A stretch of 64,000 bases of DNA from Thamnidium elegans (Eukaryota > Mucoromycota > Mucoromycetes > Mucorales > Mucoraceae). This document shows, piece after piece, positions 1-11,991 of the stretch. The stretch covers positions 496,001-560,000 of the forward strand of contig JAIXMG010000001.1 of assembly GCA_025201345.1 (NCBI GenBank). The letters are read 5' to 3'. The translations under genes and the position numbers were made by a program. Position 1 is the stretch's first letter. Each line of letters starts with the position of its first letter. Below the pieces are notes generated by a model. The model had not been told where the DNA came from, searched no databases, and worked only from the letters and a program-made list of their open reading frames with translations.

Positions 1-2
1 CA

Positions 3-1209
3 ACCACAGTGGCTCCTCATGCTTACTACACAAGCTCTTTGGTCTCGGATCAGGTTGTCAAGAAGGTAGATCCTGCCGCTAAACTCTATGACTTTAGAAG
101 TGATACTGTAACTGCCCCTACTGATGAAATGTTTGACCTTATGAAAAGTGCCTCTCGTTCAGATGATGTCTTTCAAGTAAGTTTTTTTTTTTTGCAAGGT
201 AAACAAATGTATATTAACTTTATTTTTTCTTTCTTATTAGGAAGACAAGTCTGTAAATGATCTTCAAGACTATATGGCTGAGGTTACTGGTCATGAGGCT
301 GCTCTCTTCTGTGCTAGTGGAACTATGACAAACCAGTTGGCTCTTCGTACCCATTTAATTACTCCTCCTCATTCAGTCGTTTGCGATTCTCGTGCTCACG
401 TATTTTTGTGGGAAGCTGGTGGACTTGCTGTTCATTCTCGTGCGTCTGTCTCCCCTGTTATTGCTGCCAACGGTATCCATGTTACTAAAGAAGAGATTGA
501 GTCAAATCTTTTGGGTGAAGATATCTATTCTGCTCCTACACGTGTTGTATCTCTTGAAAACACTTTAAACGGTATGATCTTCCCTGTTGAAGAAATGGCC
601 AAAATTTCCAATATGGCACGTAACCGCGGTCTTGCTATGCATTTGGATGGTGCTCGTCTCTGGAATGCTTCTCAAGAGACCGGGACATCTCTTAAAGAAT
701 ACGGTAAACTCTTTGACTCCATGTCTCTTTGTCTTTCCAAGGGTGTTGGAGCTCCTATCGGTTCTATCGTCGTTGGTAATGCCAAGTTTATTGACCGTGT
801 TCGTTATAACCGTAAGCTCTTTGGTGGTGGATGGAGACAAGCTGGTTTTATGGCTGTTGCTGCTCAGTATGGTATCGACAAGATTGTTCCTACCATGAAG
901 GAAACTCATAAACTTGCCAAGTATTTGGCTGACCAACTTGTTGCTATGGGTATCGATCTTCAAATTCCTTGTCATACCAGTATGGTCTTCATTGATACTA
1001 CACGCAGTGGACTCCAAATCGAACGTGACCTTATTCCTGCATTGGCCGAACGTAATATCAAGATCGGTGGTATGGGTCATAAGGCCCGTATTGTTTTACA
1101 TCATCAAATTGATCGTCAAGGTGTTGATTCTCTTTTGGAGGTTGTTCGCAACGCTATGGCTATGCGTGAACAAGATGATTTACGGCTTACTTCAAGTGCT
1201 TCCGCTTAA
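3..1209 (+). CDS. GLY1: L-threonine aldolase, 5' end cut by the window edge
   Basis: A PLP-dependent enzyme that cleaves threonine (and allo-threonine) to glycine and acetaldehyde, a cytosolic route to glycine. Two exons are visible, 3-176 and 241-1209, separated by a 64-base intron with a GTAAGT donor and TTAG acceptor that keeps phase 0. The frame is open to the left edge with no ATG, so the true start lies outside. The second exon contains the family signature around the PLP lysine, LSKGVGAPIGS, preceded by the HLDGARLWNAS segment that contacts the cofactor. It ends at a TAA at 1207-1209 followed by an AT-rich 3' region. Length and motifs match fungal threonine aldolases. The related beta-eliminating lyases are the alternative, but the KGVGAPIGS motif fits aldolase better. 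Confidence 0.92.
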
Positions 1210-3501
1210 AGTATACCCAACCAATTCATAAATCATCCCCCACATGTAAACCTCATCTATATCACATACTCGCATCCTAATATTTACGTTTTCATTATTA
1301 TAATAAAAATAATGATTTTGTTTATTCTATAAATATAACGACTTCCTAAAAAAAAAAAAAAAAAAAAAAAAAACGTAACAAGTAGTATTATTCAGCTAAA
1401 AGCGTCTTACTGAGAATCAATAAGATCCAGGGCAAGACACATTATGTTCCAAGAAACATGTTCAATGAAAAAAGAGACATTTTCAGTTTTTCGTAAATCT
1501 AGCGTATGAACTTTGCAAGTATCCCGCACTTATAGTATATGCATTTTTATTTTTTAAAAAAAACACTTCTGTCTTATATAATCCGCCCTTCTTCAGCGTA
1601 ATAAGGAACTCGTATATAGAACTTGTACATAGAATACTTATGATTCAATTATAGTAAATATTCTTCCTGGTAGTCTGTAGTCAGAAATTTTTATTGAAAA
1701 AAAAAGCGGCATTTTTTTCCTGCTACCGGCAAATGCAGCTTGAAGTAAAAAGGAAAAAAGTATATGATCTTTTTTTTTTTTTTGAAGAGTTAGATTACCA
1801 TCATTATCATTGTTTTCTGTTCAGGAACTAGTTATTTTTATAAGTAAATTTATAGTTATGAATATAAACTCCTTTCATTTTTACCTGTAACGAATGTAAA
1901 CGGATGTCCACACAATTCACAGTTCCTAAGCAACGTAAAAAAAAAGGTTATTATCAGTTTATATATATATAATTTCATACATACATTTTTTCACTGTGGT
2001 ATAACCACTGGATTAAACTTGAGAGATAAAAAAAAATTAATACATTAAGAAAATATATTAGTTACGCGCCATTTATTTCTTACCACTCTTGATGAATATA
2101 TTTTATAGTGCCTGAACATTTACATGGACGACACAAAGGGCGCTTCTTTTAACAAATCCTTCGGAGAGAGGGGTTTACAAACCTTTACAAGAAAGGATTT
2201 TCGCCAATCTTTACGCGAAGCGATAGCTGGCACAAAAACACAGTAACTTTTCGTGTCCCAAAAGGACCAACCAGCTAGAAAATAATAAAGAGGTCAAGGT
2301 TACTACTTATTTTTAAATACAAAAAAAAAAAAAAAAAAAAAAAGTTACTTACAACAGGCTAGGAGAGCAGAGGTCGTGCTGCCAGTGAACGGGGATATAA
2401 AGGACGAGTCTAGGAAGAGGGCGATGAAGCTTATAGGTAACATTGTTTACAATGTGAAGAGTAAAGACAAATAAATGAAAAAAAAGTCATATATCAAAAA
2501 AAAATAAAAATAGGAATGACCTCATCATGAATAAATTTTGTTTGCTTTGGTAATGTAGCAAACTACTTAAACACATATATATATATATTTGCGGCACAAA
2601 GAAAAAAAATTGAACTTGACCACATATGTCCACCTTTTAAAATGACTTGTATTTACTTCAAAAAAAAACCCCCCTCTAGTTTGAAGTGCATACTTCCTTT
2701 TTTTTTTTTGACGCGAGTTTTATTCTATAGCTAATAGTTTTTTAAAGAGAGGAAGGGAGTATCGAAATGAGTCTACCGGGTGGTAAGGTAGGTAACTGTT
2801 TGGTCGTCTGTAAACAAACTCTTCTGTAAAAAAAATTGTTAGAAGATCTAGATCATTATAAACAAGCTCAATGGGAAAAGCAATGATTAAGAAAAAATAA
2901 ATAAAAACTGGTTTTTCTTTATATTTTTATCAAATTTGATTAGTATAAAAATATCAGTGTTTACTACGGCTGTTTTTTCGACTTCCGTTATCTTTATTTT
3001 AACGAACTTTATTCATATATGCATTAATTCGGGAAGTTTGTGAAACAAGAAATAATCGAATTTTACTCCTTATTTTCCATTTCCATATATACCCACAGTT
3101 AAAACGACTTATGACATATATAAAACATTATGGGAACAGCGGCGAAGTAACCCCATTAGTTAACAAGATGACGAAATATTAATTTATAAAGTACAAAGAT
3201 CAAGTCCTACATCACTTACAAACAACAGTCGTAATGTATACAAATAATGTCTTTTATTAACAGAAGACATGATTGATTATATAGCATCAGAAAAAAATAG
3301 AACACGTTTCTTCCTTTCCCCAAGCAAGTTCTATATTTTTGTTTTAGAAGAAAAAGTATTTTTTGCCCTTGTTTTAAAACCATTAAAACGATTTGTTTAA
3401 AGAAACACTATTCAGTGGATTATGTCTTATTATATATGGCTGAACATTAAAAAGTTATAATAATAAAAGAATTAAATATATTAAAACAAAAAAAGATTTA
3501 T
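1210..3501. other. Intergenic AT-rich stretch, no gene recognised
   Basis: About 2.3 kb of very AT-rich DNA with several long A or T tracts (for example 1349-1373, 1770-1783 and 2322-2343). No convincing coding exon, tRNA or rRNA was found. A slightly GC-richer island at about 2110-2290 can fold locally: AAATCCTT pairs with AAGGATTT, and TAGCTGG with CCAGCTA. This is listed under findings. Confidence 0.6.
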
Positions 3502-4272
3502 TTATACAAAGACAAACTCATCGCTGAGTTTGTCTTTAAGAATGGAATTTTCTTTTTTTAACTTGGTGATTGTAACAAAATGATTTTGCATCATTTTTTC
3601 CATATCCCTGTTGTGGGTGGCAGGTATAGCTGACATACTTGTCTTTAAGTCAGCTATTTCTTGGAACAAACTATTTTTTTTGACACTTAGGTCATCAATA
3701 GTTTTAGACAAAAATTCGACAGTGTCGTCAGAATTTTTAAGACGACCTTTTTCAAGGCCCAACTCTTCTTGAACAGAGTTCTCTTCTTCTTTAACTTTTA
3801 CAAAAGCATATTTCAGCTTTTCACACCTATTTACGTAACTTTGAAGTTGTCTTGCTCGGTCAGACAACTTATCTTCAAGCTCCTTTATACGTAAATGGTG
3901 TTCACCTATAAATATATTTAATTTAATATTTGTACTATATAGATATATATGTAGACTGTATGACATACGTTTGGTAACAAAGAAATGGATTATTTCTTTT
4001 GGAATAACCATCGAAATAACTTCATCAACAAAAGAAATGAAATCTTTGTCAATTAAAACAAAAATATAGAAACATAACTGACTAAAAAAGAATATGCTTC
4101 TAATTTTTTCAGTGATAATATATTCTGTCACTATTGCTGTAGATAATGTACTTGTAATAAACATTTTAAAAATAAATAAAACTATAAAGAAAAAGAAAAA
4201 TAAGATCAATGTCTCGACCATGACATTTAACAATCGAAAACATGACTTCCCTTCTCGGGAAAGCATGTGCAT
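3502..4272 (-). CDS. Small hydrophobic plus coiled-coil protein, unknown
   Basis: Two exons on the minus strand: 3969-4272 and 3502-3905. They are joined by a 63-base intron with a GTATGT donor and ATAG acceptor that keeps phase 1, giving 235 residues. The N-terminal half is strongly hydrophobic, with probable membrane segments rich in Phe and Ile. The C-terminal half is a charged heptad-rich coiled coil, beginning near RIKELEDKLSDRARQLQ and ending LSDEFVFV. I do not recognise the family. The intron preserves the frame across a sharp change from hydrophobic to coiled-coil sequence, which supports a real gene. The start is uncertain: an acceptor-like TTCTTTATAG near 4190 could mean that the first residues are intron. 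Confidence 0.45.
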   Translation of the reverse strand: MHMLSREGKSCFRLLNVMVETLILFFFFFIVLFIFKMFITSTLSTAIVTEYIITEKIRSIFFFSQLCFYIFVLIDKDFISFVDEVISMVIPKEIIHFFVTKRMSYSLHIYLYSTNIKLNIFIGEHHLRIKELEDKLSDRARQLQSYVNRCEKLKYAFVKVKEEENSVQEELGLEKGRLKNSDDTVEFLSKTIDDLSVKKNSLFQEIADLKTSMSAIPATHNRDMEKMMQNHFVTITKLKKENSILKDKLSDEFVFV

Positions 4273-6558
4273 ATGCTTATCATAACAGAAGCGTATATCT
4301 ATTTATTTTATATTAAAACTAAGTCGTTTCAACTGTGGATATATATGAAAATGGAAAGTGGGCGTAGAATTCAAGTATTTCTTGTGTCACAAACCCCCTA
4401 AATTAATGCATAAATGAGTAAAGTTGGTTAGTAAACACTGATACAGTGAGAACGGTAAATTTTGTCACTTTGAGAAAATTAAATGTCACTTACCAAAAAA
4501 TTAATGGCACTAAGCCAAAAATGATTGTCCCTTTATGTCTAAAACTTTTGTTAAGAGAGGTTCTTTTTTTGGGTCACAAACGTTGTCCAAGAATGGATTA
4601 AGTTTTTTTTGAAGAGACTTGAAATTATATGAGCAATTTTGGCGAGCAATTTTTTTGGCAATCACTTAAATAGATGAATATGATTGGACCGTCTGTTTAG
4701 TCTTATGTATATATAAGGAAATTTGTGAGAGGACATTATTTGGTCTCCAAGCTTAAAAGGTTGAACATAATCGCGTAAAAAAAAAAAAAAACTACAAATT
4801 AAATGTCGAAAAACGATGCGTAGCGATCTTATATATATTAATAATAACCTTTTGTCGCATTTAGTTTTTTTAATATCGTGAACCCCATCCGACAAATACG
4901 CTTTATAAAATTTACACAAATCGGAACTAAATTGGTCTATTATAAAACACATGCACTTTATATTCCTTGAGTTTATGTTCAAACTTATTTTACATAGATG
5001 TATGTTTTAAGAGAAATTTATGCTTAAAAGGAAAAGGGACAGTATGGTTTAGATAGGTAAAGTAACTTATTTTATTTTAAAAATCATTATGTGAAATGGG
5101 ACAGACGTTAGCCGGTCTCTTTTTTTTTTTTTACTTCAAAAAAAAAAAAAAAGAGACCGTTTTCCAAGCATAGCCAACGTGGAGGCCTCTATCCTTGTAT
5201 GCTCTTCGCTTTTAATTCACTAACGGAAAAAGCCACCAGCAGGTACCCTTGCCAGAGGATTGCCAGAAGAAGAAAAAACGCAATTTCCTTTGATTTAGTT
5301 TACGGCAAAGGAAGTGGAAAAAAGCCATAACCTGAGCTAGATCAGGGTTTCGCTTCCTATAGAAAAATAAAAAGAAAAGAAAAAAGAAGTGAGTTCCGTT
5401 CAAAGAATTCTGAGAGTGGAGAAGAGAAAAAAAGTCATTAAGCAAGATCAGATAGCAGCACAAAGATGAGAAAAGAACCTTACCAAAAATAATATACTAT
5501 CGATGCTCCAAATAATCCTAAGAAAATAAAAGTCAATAAAATATGTTGACAGTAAAAGAATATAAAAAAAAGAACATACCAAAATCGTATCGTATTATAT
5601 CGTCAATGATCGTTCCAGTTGAAATGTCTTCTCGTTGAAAATTGCTCCTGTTGAAAGGTCTTCTTGTTGTAGGTTAAAGAAGAAAAAAGGGAAAAAAAAA
5701 AGCGATGGTGGTGTCTTATATCAGGATAGTATTGAGAGGCATGTGATTTTTTTTTATTTTATTTTTTTTGTAAAATAGGGAGTAAAAAGTGTCTTTTTTT
5801 TGGTAATTTTGTCTAATAGAAAAATAAAGGCTATTGGTTATTGTGTTTACTAATTAAAAGGAAGAGATAGAGATAACATCAAATACATTATATCCTTTAA
5901 TACGAAGACATTTTTTTTACACTTCGAACTTCTGAGCGATTCTTAATTTCTGCACTGTTAGAGTTTTCCATATAAAGAGTTACACCAGTGAAGGGGAAAA
6001 TAGGATTCTGTCATAATCGAAAAGTATTTGATAACATCACGGGGCATCAATAAAAGGAAAAGAAACCTTCTTTTTTAAAAAGAGGGTTTTATCGTCTCAC
6101 AACCTTATTTAACGGAAAAAAAAAACACACACACGCGCGCACTCACAACCTCATTTAACAACAATGAATATAACGAGTACAAGTAGCAGCGATTCTATAA
6201 TACCTTATAGTCATTGAAATTGCGGGTAGTGAAACTGTTTGAAGACGATATAGTTTAAACTTTATTAAAATGTAATAATTTAACTAAGTCTACATTAAGC
6301 ATCTCAATCAGTTTACATAAATATATATACTATATTTTGATAAATAAAAATTCAATTTTCCATGATTTATTGATAGAAACAAGACCGGCCCTATAGGGTT
6401 GATTTGAAAAGTACTTGTTAATTATCAAGAGACTAAACAATGACATTTAGGTATAGTCTGTAGGCTGCATAAAAGATTTATGTTTATGTCTGTTACGTAT
6501 GAAACCAGTCTTTCATAACAACACTATTTCTGTTACTCAAAAAAGGGTAAACCTTTAC
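4273..6558. other. Intergenic AT-rich stretch with a foldback
   Basis: No gene is supported. Two short minus-strand ORFs (4662-4982 and 5212-5463) have compositions dominated by homopolymer codons and show no domain. The stretch contains a strong foldback at 5105-5180 (separate entry), an imperfect repeat of a CTTCTYGTTG-like sequence near 5600-5670, and a short CACACACACGCGCGC run near 6126. Confidence 0.55.
5105..5180. repeat. Perfect-stem foldback element with A/T arms
   Basis: CGGTCTC followed by a T tract (5113-5132) faces an A tract followed by GAGACCG (5138-5159), with only ACTTC between them. Outside this the arms continue imperfectly as ACGTTAGC (5105-5112) and GCCAACGT (5173-5180). 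It may be a MITE relic or a structured RNA element. No flanking target duplication was identified. Confidence 0.6.
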
Positions 6559-7829
6559 TTAATATCTGTCATTGATCACTTCCTTTGCTTTATTATAAAT
6601 ATAGCTTTCTTTATCAAATAATAAAACATTAAGACTTTTATCAAAACCTTTTGACTCATTAACTTGTAAGCAATATCGAAACTTTATTTTAAAAAATGTA
6701 AAAATGTAAAGGTTTTTCCATCGCAGATAAGCACTCTTAAGGCTTGATGACTTAGTATAATTTGAAAGAATACCTTGACACTGACACTCTACGAAACAAG
6801 CATTCCAATTCATTTTTTCATCTCCAAGGCTTTGGACATAGTTGTATACAAATTCCCAATTCCTGAATGGTGGTTGAATTTCTGGCGATGATGCTGGCGA
6901 TGATGCTGGTGAAAATTCATTAGGCATATATTTGAGCCTGTAGGATTTTATAATTTCCAGACCATCGTTCAAACAATCCGCAGCACGTTTATTTGTGCCG
7001 GTTCCGGTTGGCTCCTCAAGAGCCTCAATACCTTCTTGGATTTTTAATTCTGATTTATGGCACAAAGACAAAAGATCATCTACTGTCGTATTTTCGTTAA
7101 CAACTATGTTTTCAAAGATCCTTTGGGATAAATCATACAATTTTTTAATGGTAGGGCCATGCCCCTGGCTGTGGTCTAGAATTGATGTTTTTTGGCTAGT
7201 AAAGTATGCTCCAAGAGCAACAAGCGGTGATAAAGGTATTTCTGTCAAATGATGATGGATTGATTCAGTACTACTGAAAAAAAACACTTCTTTGCCCAGG
7301 GGTAGCAAGGTAATTTAAGAAGAAAAGAATGAGTAGTATCCTTTGTCGCCTTGCGCATGACAGTGTTTCGAAGTTTTGTAATCACGAAAATGAGGACGAC
7401 AGACACAGCTCCATACTCTTCATACACTTTCTTGCAATATCCCACCACACGATGGAGAAACGCGTCGTCAGCAATATTTTGCACTTCGATCAGTACTGGG
7501 GGAGAGGCATTGCTGTCATCAGTGACGTATAAAACATCTGAATTCTTGCCATTGATCCATTCTGTTGGGTGAGGGTAATAATTATTTTTTCCTAATCCAA
7601 ACAATAAAAATAGTTAGAAAACAATATATTATTATTTTGACAGTAAAAAATTGTAGGAATTTACCTATCAGTTGTGTAGTAATTATATTCATCACTTCGT
7701 TGTCCAGCAGTACATGTTGTTTCCGGTAACAAGAAATAAATGCCGTTAGGGAGAACAAATGGACTGGATTTCGCTTCTTGGCCGATAAGTTTTCACTAAG
7801 AGACTGTTGTCGGTAGATCAAGGAATGAC
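6559..7829 (-). pseudogene. PD-(D/E)XK nuclease/transposase-like gene, frameshifted
   Basis: Minus-strand gene with an upstream exon (about 7829-7665), a 73-base intron (7592-7664) joined in phase 1, and a second exon that runs on to 6559 but changes frame at an eight-T run (7277-7284 on the plus strand as A8). The first exons encode a conserved-looking sequence, with HP then NGKNSDVLYVTDD then PPVLIEVQ then LHRVVGYCKKVYEEYG. This resembles the D-x(n)-E-x-Q/K core and following helix of the PD-(D/E)XK transposase-like (Rpn/PDDEXK_2) fold. The part after the shift continues with LSPLVALGAYF and an Asp-rich helical tail. In the mucoralean copies that I recall, WA-x-C leads straight into this second part, so one T has probably been gained or lost. 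Whether this is a real mutation or an assembly error cannot be told here. The 5' start is unresolved. Confidence 0.5.
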
Positions 7830-8293
7830 CTTAACATGAAGGGATTATAAATAAATTTTGTTTAGTTCCAGTTGAAAAGAGTCATCCACACCAAGAGTAG
7901 TAATAATAGATCATTTCTAAGCTATCTTTTTTTAACCAGGTTCTTACAAGTATTTATTTTACTGAAGATAGATACCTAGTTGTAATTAATGAAAGAAAGG
8001 CATATATAAATATAAACGCCATTTCCTTTGACATATATATTAGAACGAGAAAAGAAAGAATTACAAGATGAATAATAAGGTTTTTGTCTATTGATAGATC
8101 AACAGTGAATATTCATTTTATGCACACAACAAAATTACATATTATTTTTTAAAAAAAGAGTGAATGTGAGTGAGAGAGGATAATGTGGGAGTTTTTTTTA
8201 TAAGGGGTTTTTTTAATAGTATAATAGCGAAGAGAAAGAGAAAGAAAAAAAAAAGAGAGAGAAATAATACACAAGTGAGAAAAAAAAAGAGGT

Positions 8294-8329
<36 letters not shown>

Positions 8330-8380
8330 GAGGGGAAAATAATAATAATATATATATGTATGTATAAAAAAGAAAGAAAG
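7830..8380. repeat. Intergenic low-complexity tract with GATA and GA repeats
   Basis: No gene seen. Around 8294-8332 there is a run of GATA followed by GA dinucleotides, flanked by A-rich and AG-rich sequence. This is simple-sequence DNA at the 3' side of the PP4 regulatory gene. Confidence 0.7.
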
Positions 8381-11300
8381 TTACTCTTTCTTATCATTAT
8401 TAGGTAAAACAACAGCAGTAGTTGTTGATTTTTGTACGGGTTTATCATCTACATCAGCCATTATTTCATCTTCATCAGAAATATGAGTATCCATTGGCTC
8501 AGTAGATTCTTTTTCAGGAATCGGGGAACGACTTTTTTCAATATCTTGCATTGCCTTTTCTTCTTCTTCTTCAGTTTCATCAGATTCAGTCTCTTCCTCT
8601 TCCTCTTCCTCTTCTTCTTCAGATGATTCTTCTTCATTTCTTGCTTCAATCGCTGCTTCCGCTACTTGAACTGCTGCGTTCATTTCTTTTTCACGCTGCT
8701 TTTCAAGTGTATCGGGATCAACAAATGACATGACAAATGATCGAACATCTGCATCCTTATCTAGTGCGAAACGATACGTCATTTGATCCAAAGCATGGCC
8801 AGATTCTCCTGCTTGGTTCACTGTTCTGGATGGAGCTGCAATTTCACTTAACTCTTTTCGGAAAGGTTCTAATACAAAATATCAATACCGTAATTTTATA
8901 TAGTTTTTTTTTTTTTTTTTTTTTTACCGTTGGTATAAATTGTACCAATAGTACGAGATGCTGCAATTCGAACATTGACTACAGGATCATAAGCTAGTGG
9001 TGCTAACCTTGGTAAAAAGAATGAAGCAAAATCTGATGCTCCAATACCAGACTCAATTAATGCTTTACAAATCTGTGCAAAGCTAAATAATTACATATTG
9101 TTTAGTTTCTCTCTTTATCAGTTACTATAAAATAAAAAAAAGATAAGCTTACACTAATCGGCCACGGTAGTTTTCTGACCGAGCAAATTCATCCAGTCTT
9201 TCCATCACATGCGATAGTAAAGCTAATGCAAAATTTCGCTTGTTTTCAGCAACATCGTCACCATAGCCATCAGCTTGTGATAAAGATTCACCATCTTCTT
9301 CTACGGCATGTTTAACAACGTCCAACACAACAGGAAATACTTGTACACCAGTTTCTCGTACAGCAGCAAATTCATCATGACAGGCACGGACCACCAATGG
9401 TAACACATGCTCGACCACACGAGACGCATCAAATAATAATGAAATCTCTTTTAATTGAGCCGCCAAAATATTTCTTAAATGCCAATTGGTAGAAACGCCA
9501 TCCCATACTTCTGCTAAAATAGGTATATACTCGTTACGTGAACTAACAGCCAACGTACCCAAAAAATCTGCTAAATGTTCCAATACTCCTTGTTTTACAT
9601 CATCTAAATCCATTAAATAAAGTGCAAAAATTTGTACCAAATCACGTTCTGTTCTTTCTGGTCCAATAATACGTGCAATATCATGCAAAGAGTGTGCAAA
9701 CGTACATCGTACCTTGATTTGATAATCCTTTGTTAAATTTAAATAAGTTTCGCGTAAATGACCGTTCCAATAATCAACACCAGCGGTCAAGACGACAGCA
9801 GGGAAATTATAAGCGCAAATAAAAGTACGATCAATTTCTAGTTTTAACATTTGGTTACTGTTATTGACATTGGAACCTAACGATAAAAAGTATTGTAACA
9901 AAGGTTCTGGCATCTTTCCGGGTTGACCTGTTTGTTCCCATCCTTTAGGTAAGAATTTTGATACCAGTTCGCCTACAATATCAGCCATGGCATTACGTAC
10001 ATTGCGAGACACGTCATTACGAAATGTTTCAACACTTGTCACTGTGATTTCAGTTTTAAATTCTTCCGACAATACACCACATAATTTAGGTAAGGTTGAT
10101 ACACACGATCTACGTACATGCCAAATTTGATCTTCTGAAAATTGACGGTACAATGGAAGTAATCTCTCTTCTACCACTTTTTGGTCTACTACTTGCGCTA
10201 TACTACCTATTGCTGAAGCTGCTTCTTTTCGAACATAAAATAATGGATCTGATGCTAATTGTTCAATAATAGGTAAACATTTTTCTGTACAAAGTTCTGG
10301 TTCAAACGCACCAACAAGAGACGCAATCAGCTTCATAAAAATAAATTAAAACCCAAGTAATAATATATACATGTATATATATGTTGTATATACACTTACG
10401 GATATACAGGTTATCTTGGCTAAACTAATTTCACCTTGATCAAAGTCATCATCAGATGGTGGGGCATGATGTATATTTAAAGAGGGTTCAAATCCAGGTG
10501 TAACAGATGATCTACGACGTCCAGTAGGACCTTCATCCATGGAAACACGATGATACTTTAATGCTTCATTGGTTGCTTCTTCTTCTTCATCTAAAGCTCT
10601 AGGAGGCTTTCTTTTACCATCCACAATCAACATTAGACCTTCAATCACGCCTTTAAATATTTCAGAATAAAGTACTTGTTTAAATAATATATTGGACTCT
10701 GATAATCTCCCTAATTCAGATACGACAGATATTAATGCTTGTTGTCCTAGTGATGCTACACCCGAACTTTGATCCAATAAGATTCGGATAATCAAGGGTG
10801 CAAATGTCTTTTCTTGTAGTGATTCATCGTTACTAGTAAACATGGCAGGTACATTCTAAGGTAGGTATCAATATATATTTTTTAAATATGTGCATATTGC
10901 AGCTGAACACCAAAAAAATAAAAAATAAAAAAAATTGTTACCTTGTAAAAATAAAGTAAGGTTTGGTCAAGTTCACTGGCAAAAGTTTCTTTTACTGTAT
11001 CGTCAGGATCAGATGCTAATTTGTCCATGATGGGTAATACATCTTCAATGGCTTCAGATAAGCTAATTTCTTCTAATGCACTTGATAATTCCTTGGCTAA
11101 TAAGAGTCTTTTTTGTTTTTTTTTTGTTGAGTAACTTTTTTTTTTTCTTTCTTTCTTTCTTAAAAATAAAATAAAATACCTATTAATTAAAGCGTCGTTT
11201 TCTCTGAATCCATATACACGTTCAATAGGACTCATGTTTTCATCTGCTAGTGATTCGTCTTCTAATTCATCCTCTACATGACCTTCTAACATGGGTGTAT

Positions 11301-11565
11301 ATTTCGTTTTAGTATTAAATATGTATATGTATATAATTTTTACCTTCAGCCATGGTTTTTATAAGTGAATGATTCTCATCTGGTACTGGCTCAGTTACAG
11401 TTGGTAAAGTTTCTTCAATCTCTGTTTCTTGTTCAAACGCGGTATCTTGTTCGAAATCATCATCGGGAAAATCAAAACCGAGATCTTTTTTTTTAATAAT
11501 AAAAAAAGGAAAACGTTATTTTTTTTTACTTGCTTTATTGTATCTTGTTTTTTTTTACCAGCCAT
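8381..11565 (-). CDS. PPP4R1: PP4 regulatory subunit 1-like HEAT protein
   Basis: HEAT-repeat scaffold resembling PPP4R1, the regulatory subunit that binds the catalytic subunit of protein phosphatase 4 and directs its activity. Eight exons in translation order: 11559-11565, 11344-11484, 11180-11285, 10942-11107, 10400-10855, 9153-10330, 8928-9082, 8381-8868. All junctions keep phase and the sum gives 898 residues, close to the animal PPP4R1 length. The protein begins MADLGFDFPDDD (first exon only seven bases), has an acidic N-terminus, and then HEAT repeats such as LPIMDKLASDPDDTVKETFASEL and DPLFYVRKEAASAIGSIAQ. A middle insert contains the basic GRRRSS region, and the C-terminal tail is long and acidic (ESSEEEEEEEEEE). 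A PP2A-A-like protein is the alternative, but the acidic insert and tail fit PPP4R1 better. The first intron is AT-rich with an acceptor in an A tract. Confidence 0.8.
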
Positions 11566-11991
11566 TTTTCTATATTAACTATTTTTTTTTTAAAAAAAAC
11601 AAAAAAAAACAAAAAGCAAAAAAGAGAAGTCTATTTTTTTTTCTATATGTCTATTTTTTTTTTTTTGATATTAAAAAAAAAAAAAAAAACCAAGTATGTA
11701 CTATAAAAAAAAAAGTAAAGAAAGAGAAATAAAAAATAGGCTACTATGGGTTTTTTATTTTATTTTTTTTCGTTCTCCAACATTTTCTATTTGATTGGCT
11801 TGGTTGCTGATCACCTTTTTTTTGATATGTAACGTTATTTTTTAAAATTCAAACGCCCTTTTTCTTTTTTTAAAAAAAAAAAGAAACCGTGTTTTACCGT
11901 CATCTCTTTACCAAGCGTGCATAAAAAATAAAAAATAAATTCCACGCAAAAGAAACAGCCAATCCCTTTTTTATTATAATAATATATATTT
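11566..11991. other. Short promoter/intergenic region, A/T tracts
   Basis: This 426-base gap lies between the 5' end of the PP4 regulatory gene and the 3' end of the DinB-fold gene, both on the minus strand. It is composed largely of A and T runs. ORFs here (11538-11732 and 11835-12026) consist almost entirely of Lys and Phe codons and are not genes. Confidence 0.6.

Noticed and set aside
565..1080. Minus-strand ORF opposite threonine aldolase
   Set aside because: It is the shadow of a strongly conserved plus-strand enzyme with its PLP motif; it has no domain of its own.
11538..11732. Lys/Phe-rich ORF in an A/T region
   Set aside because: Composition is only homopolymer codons; it overlaps the first intron of the PP4 regulatory gene.
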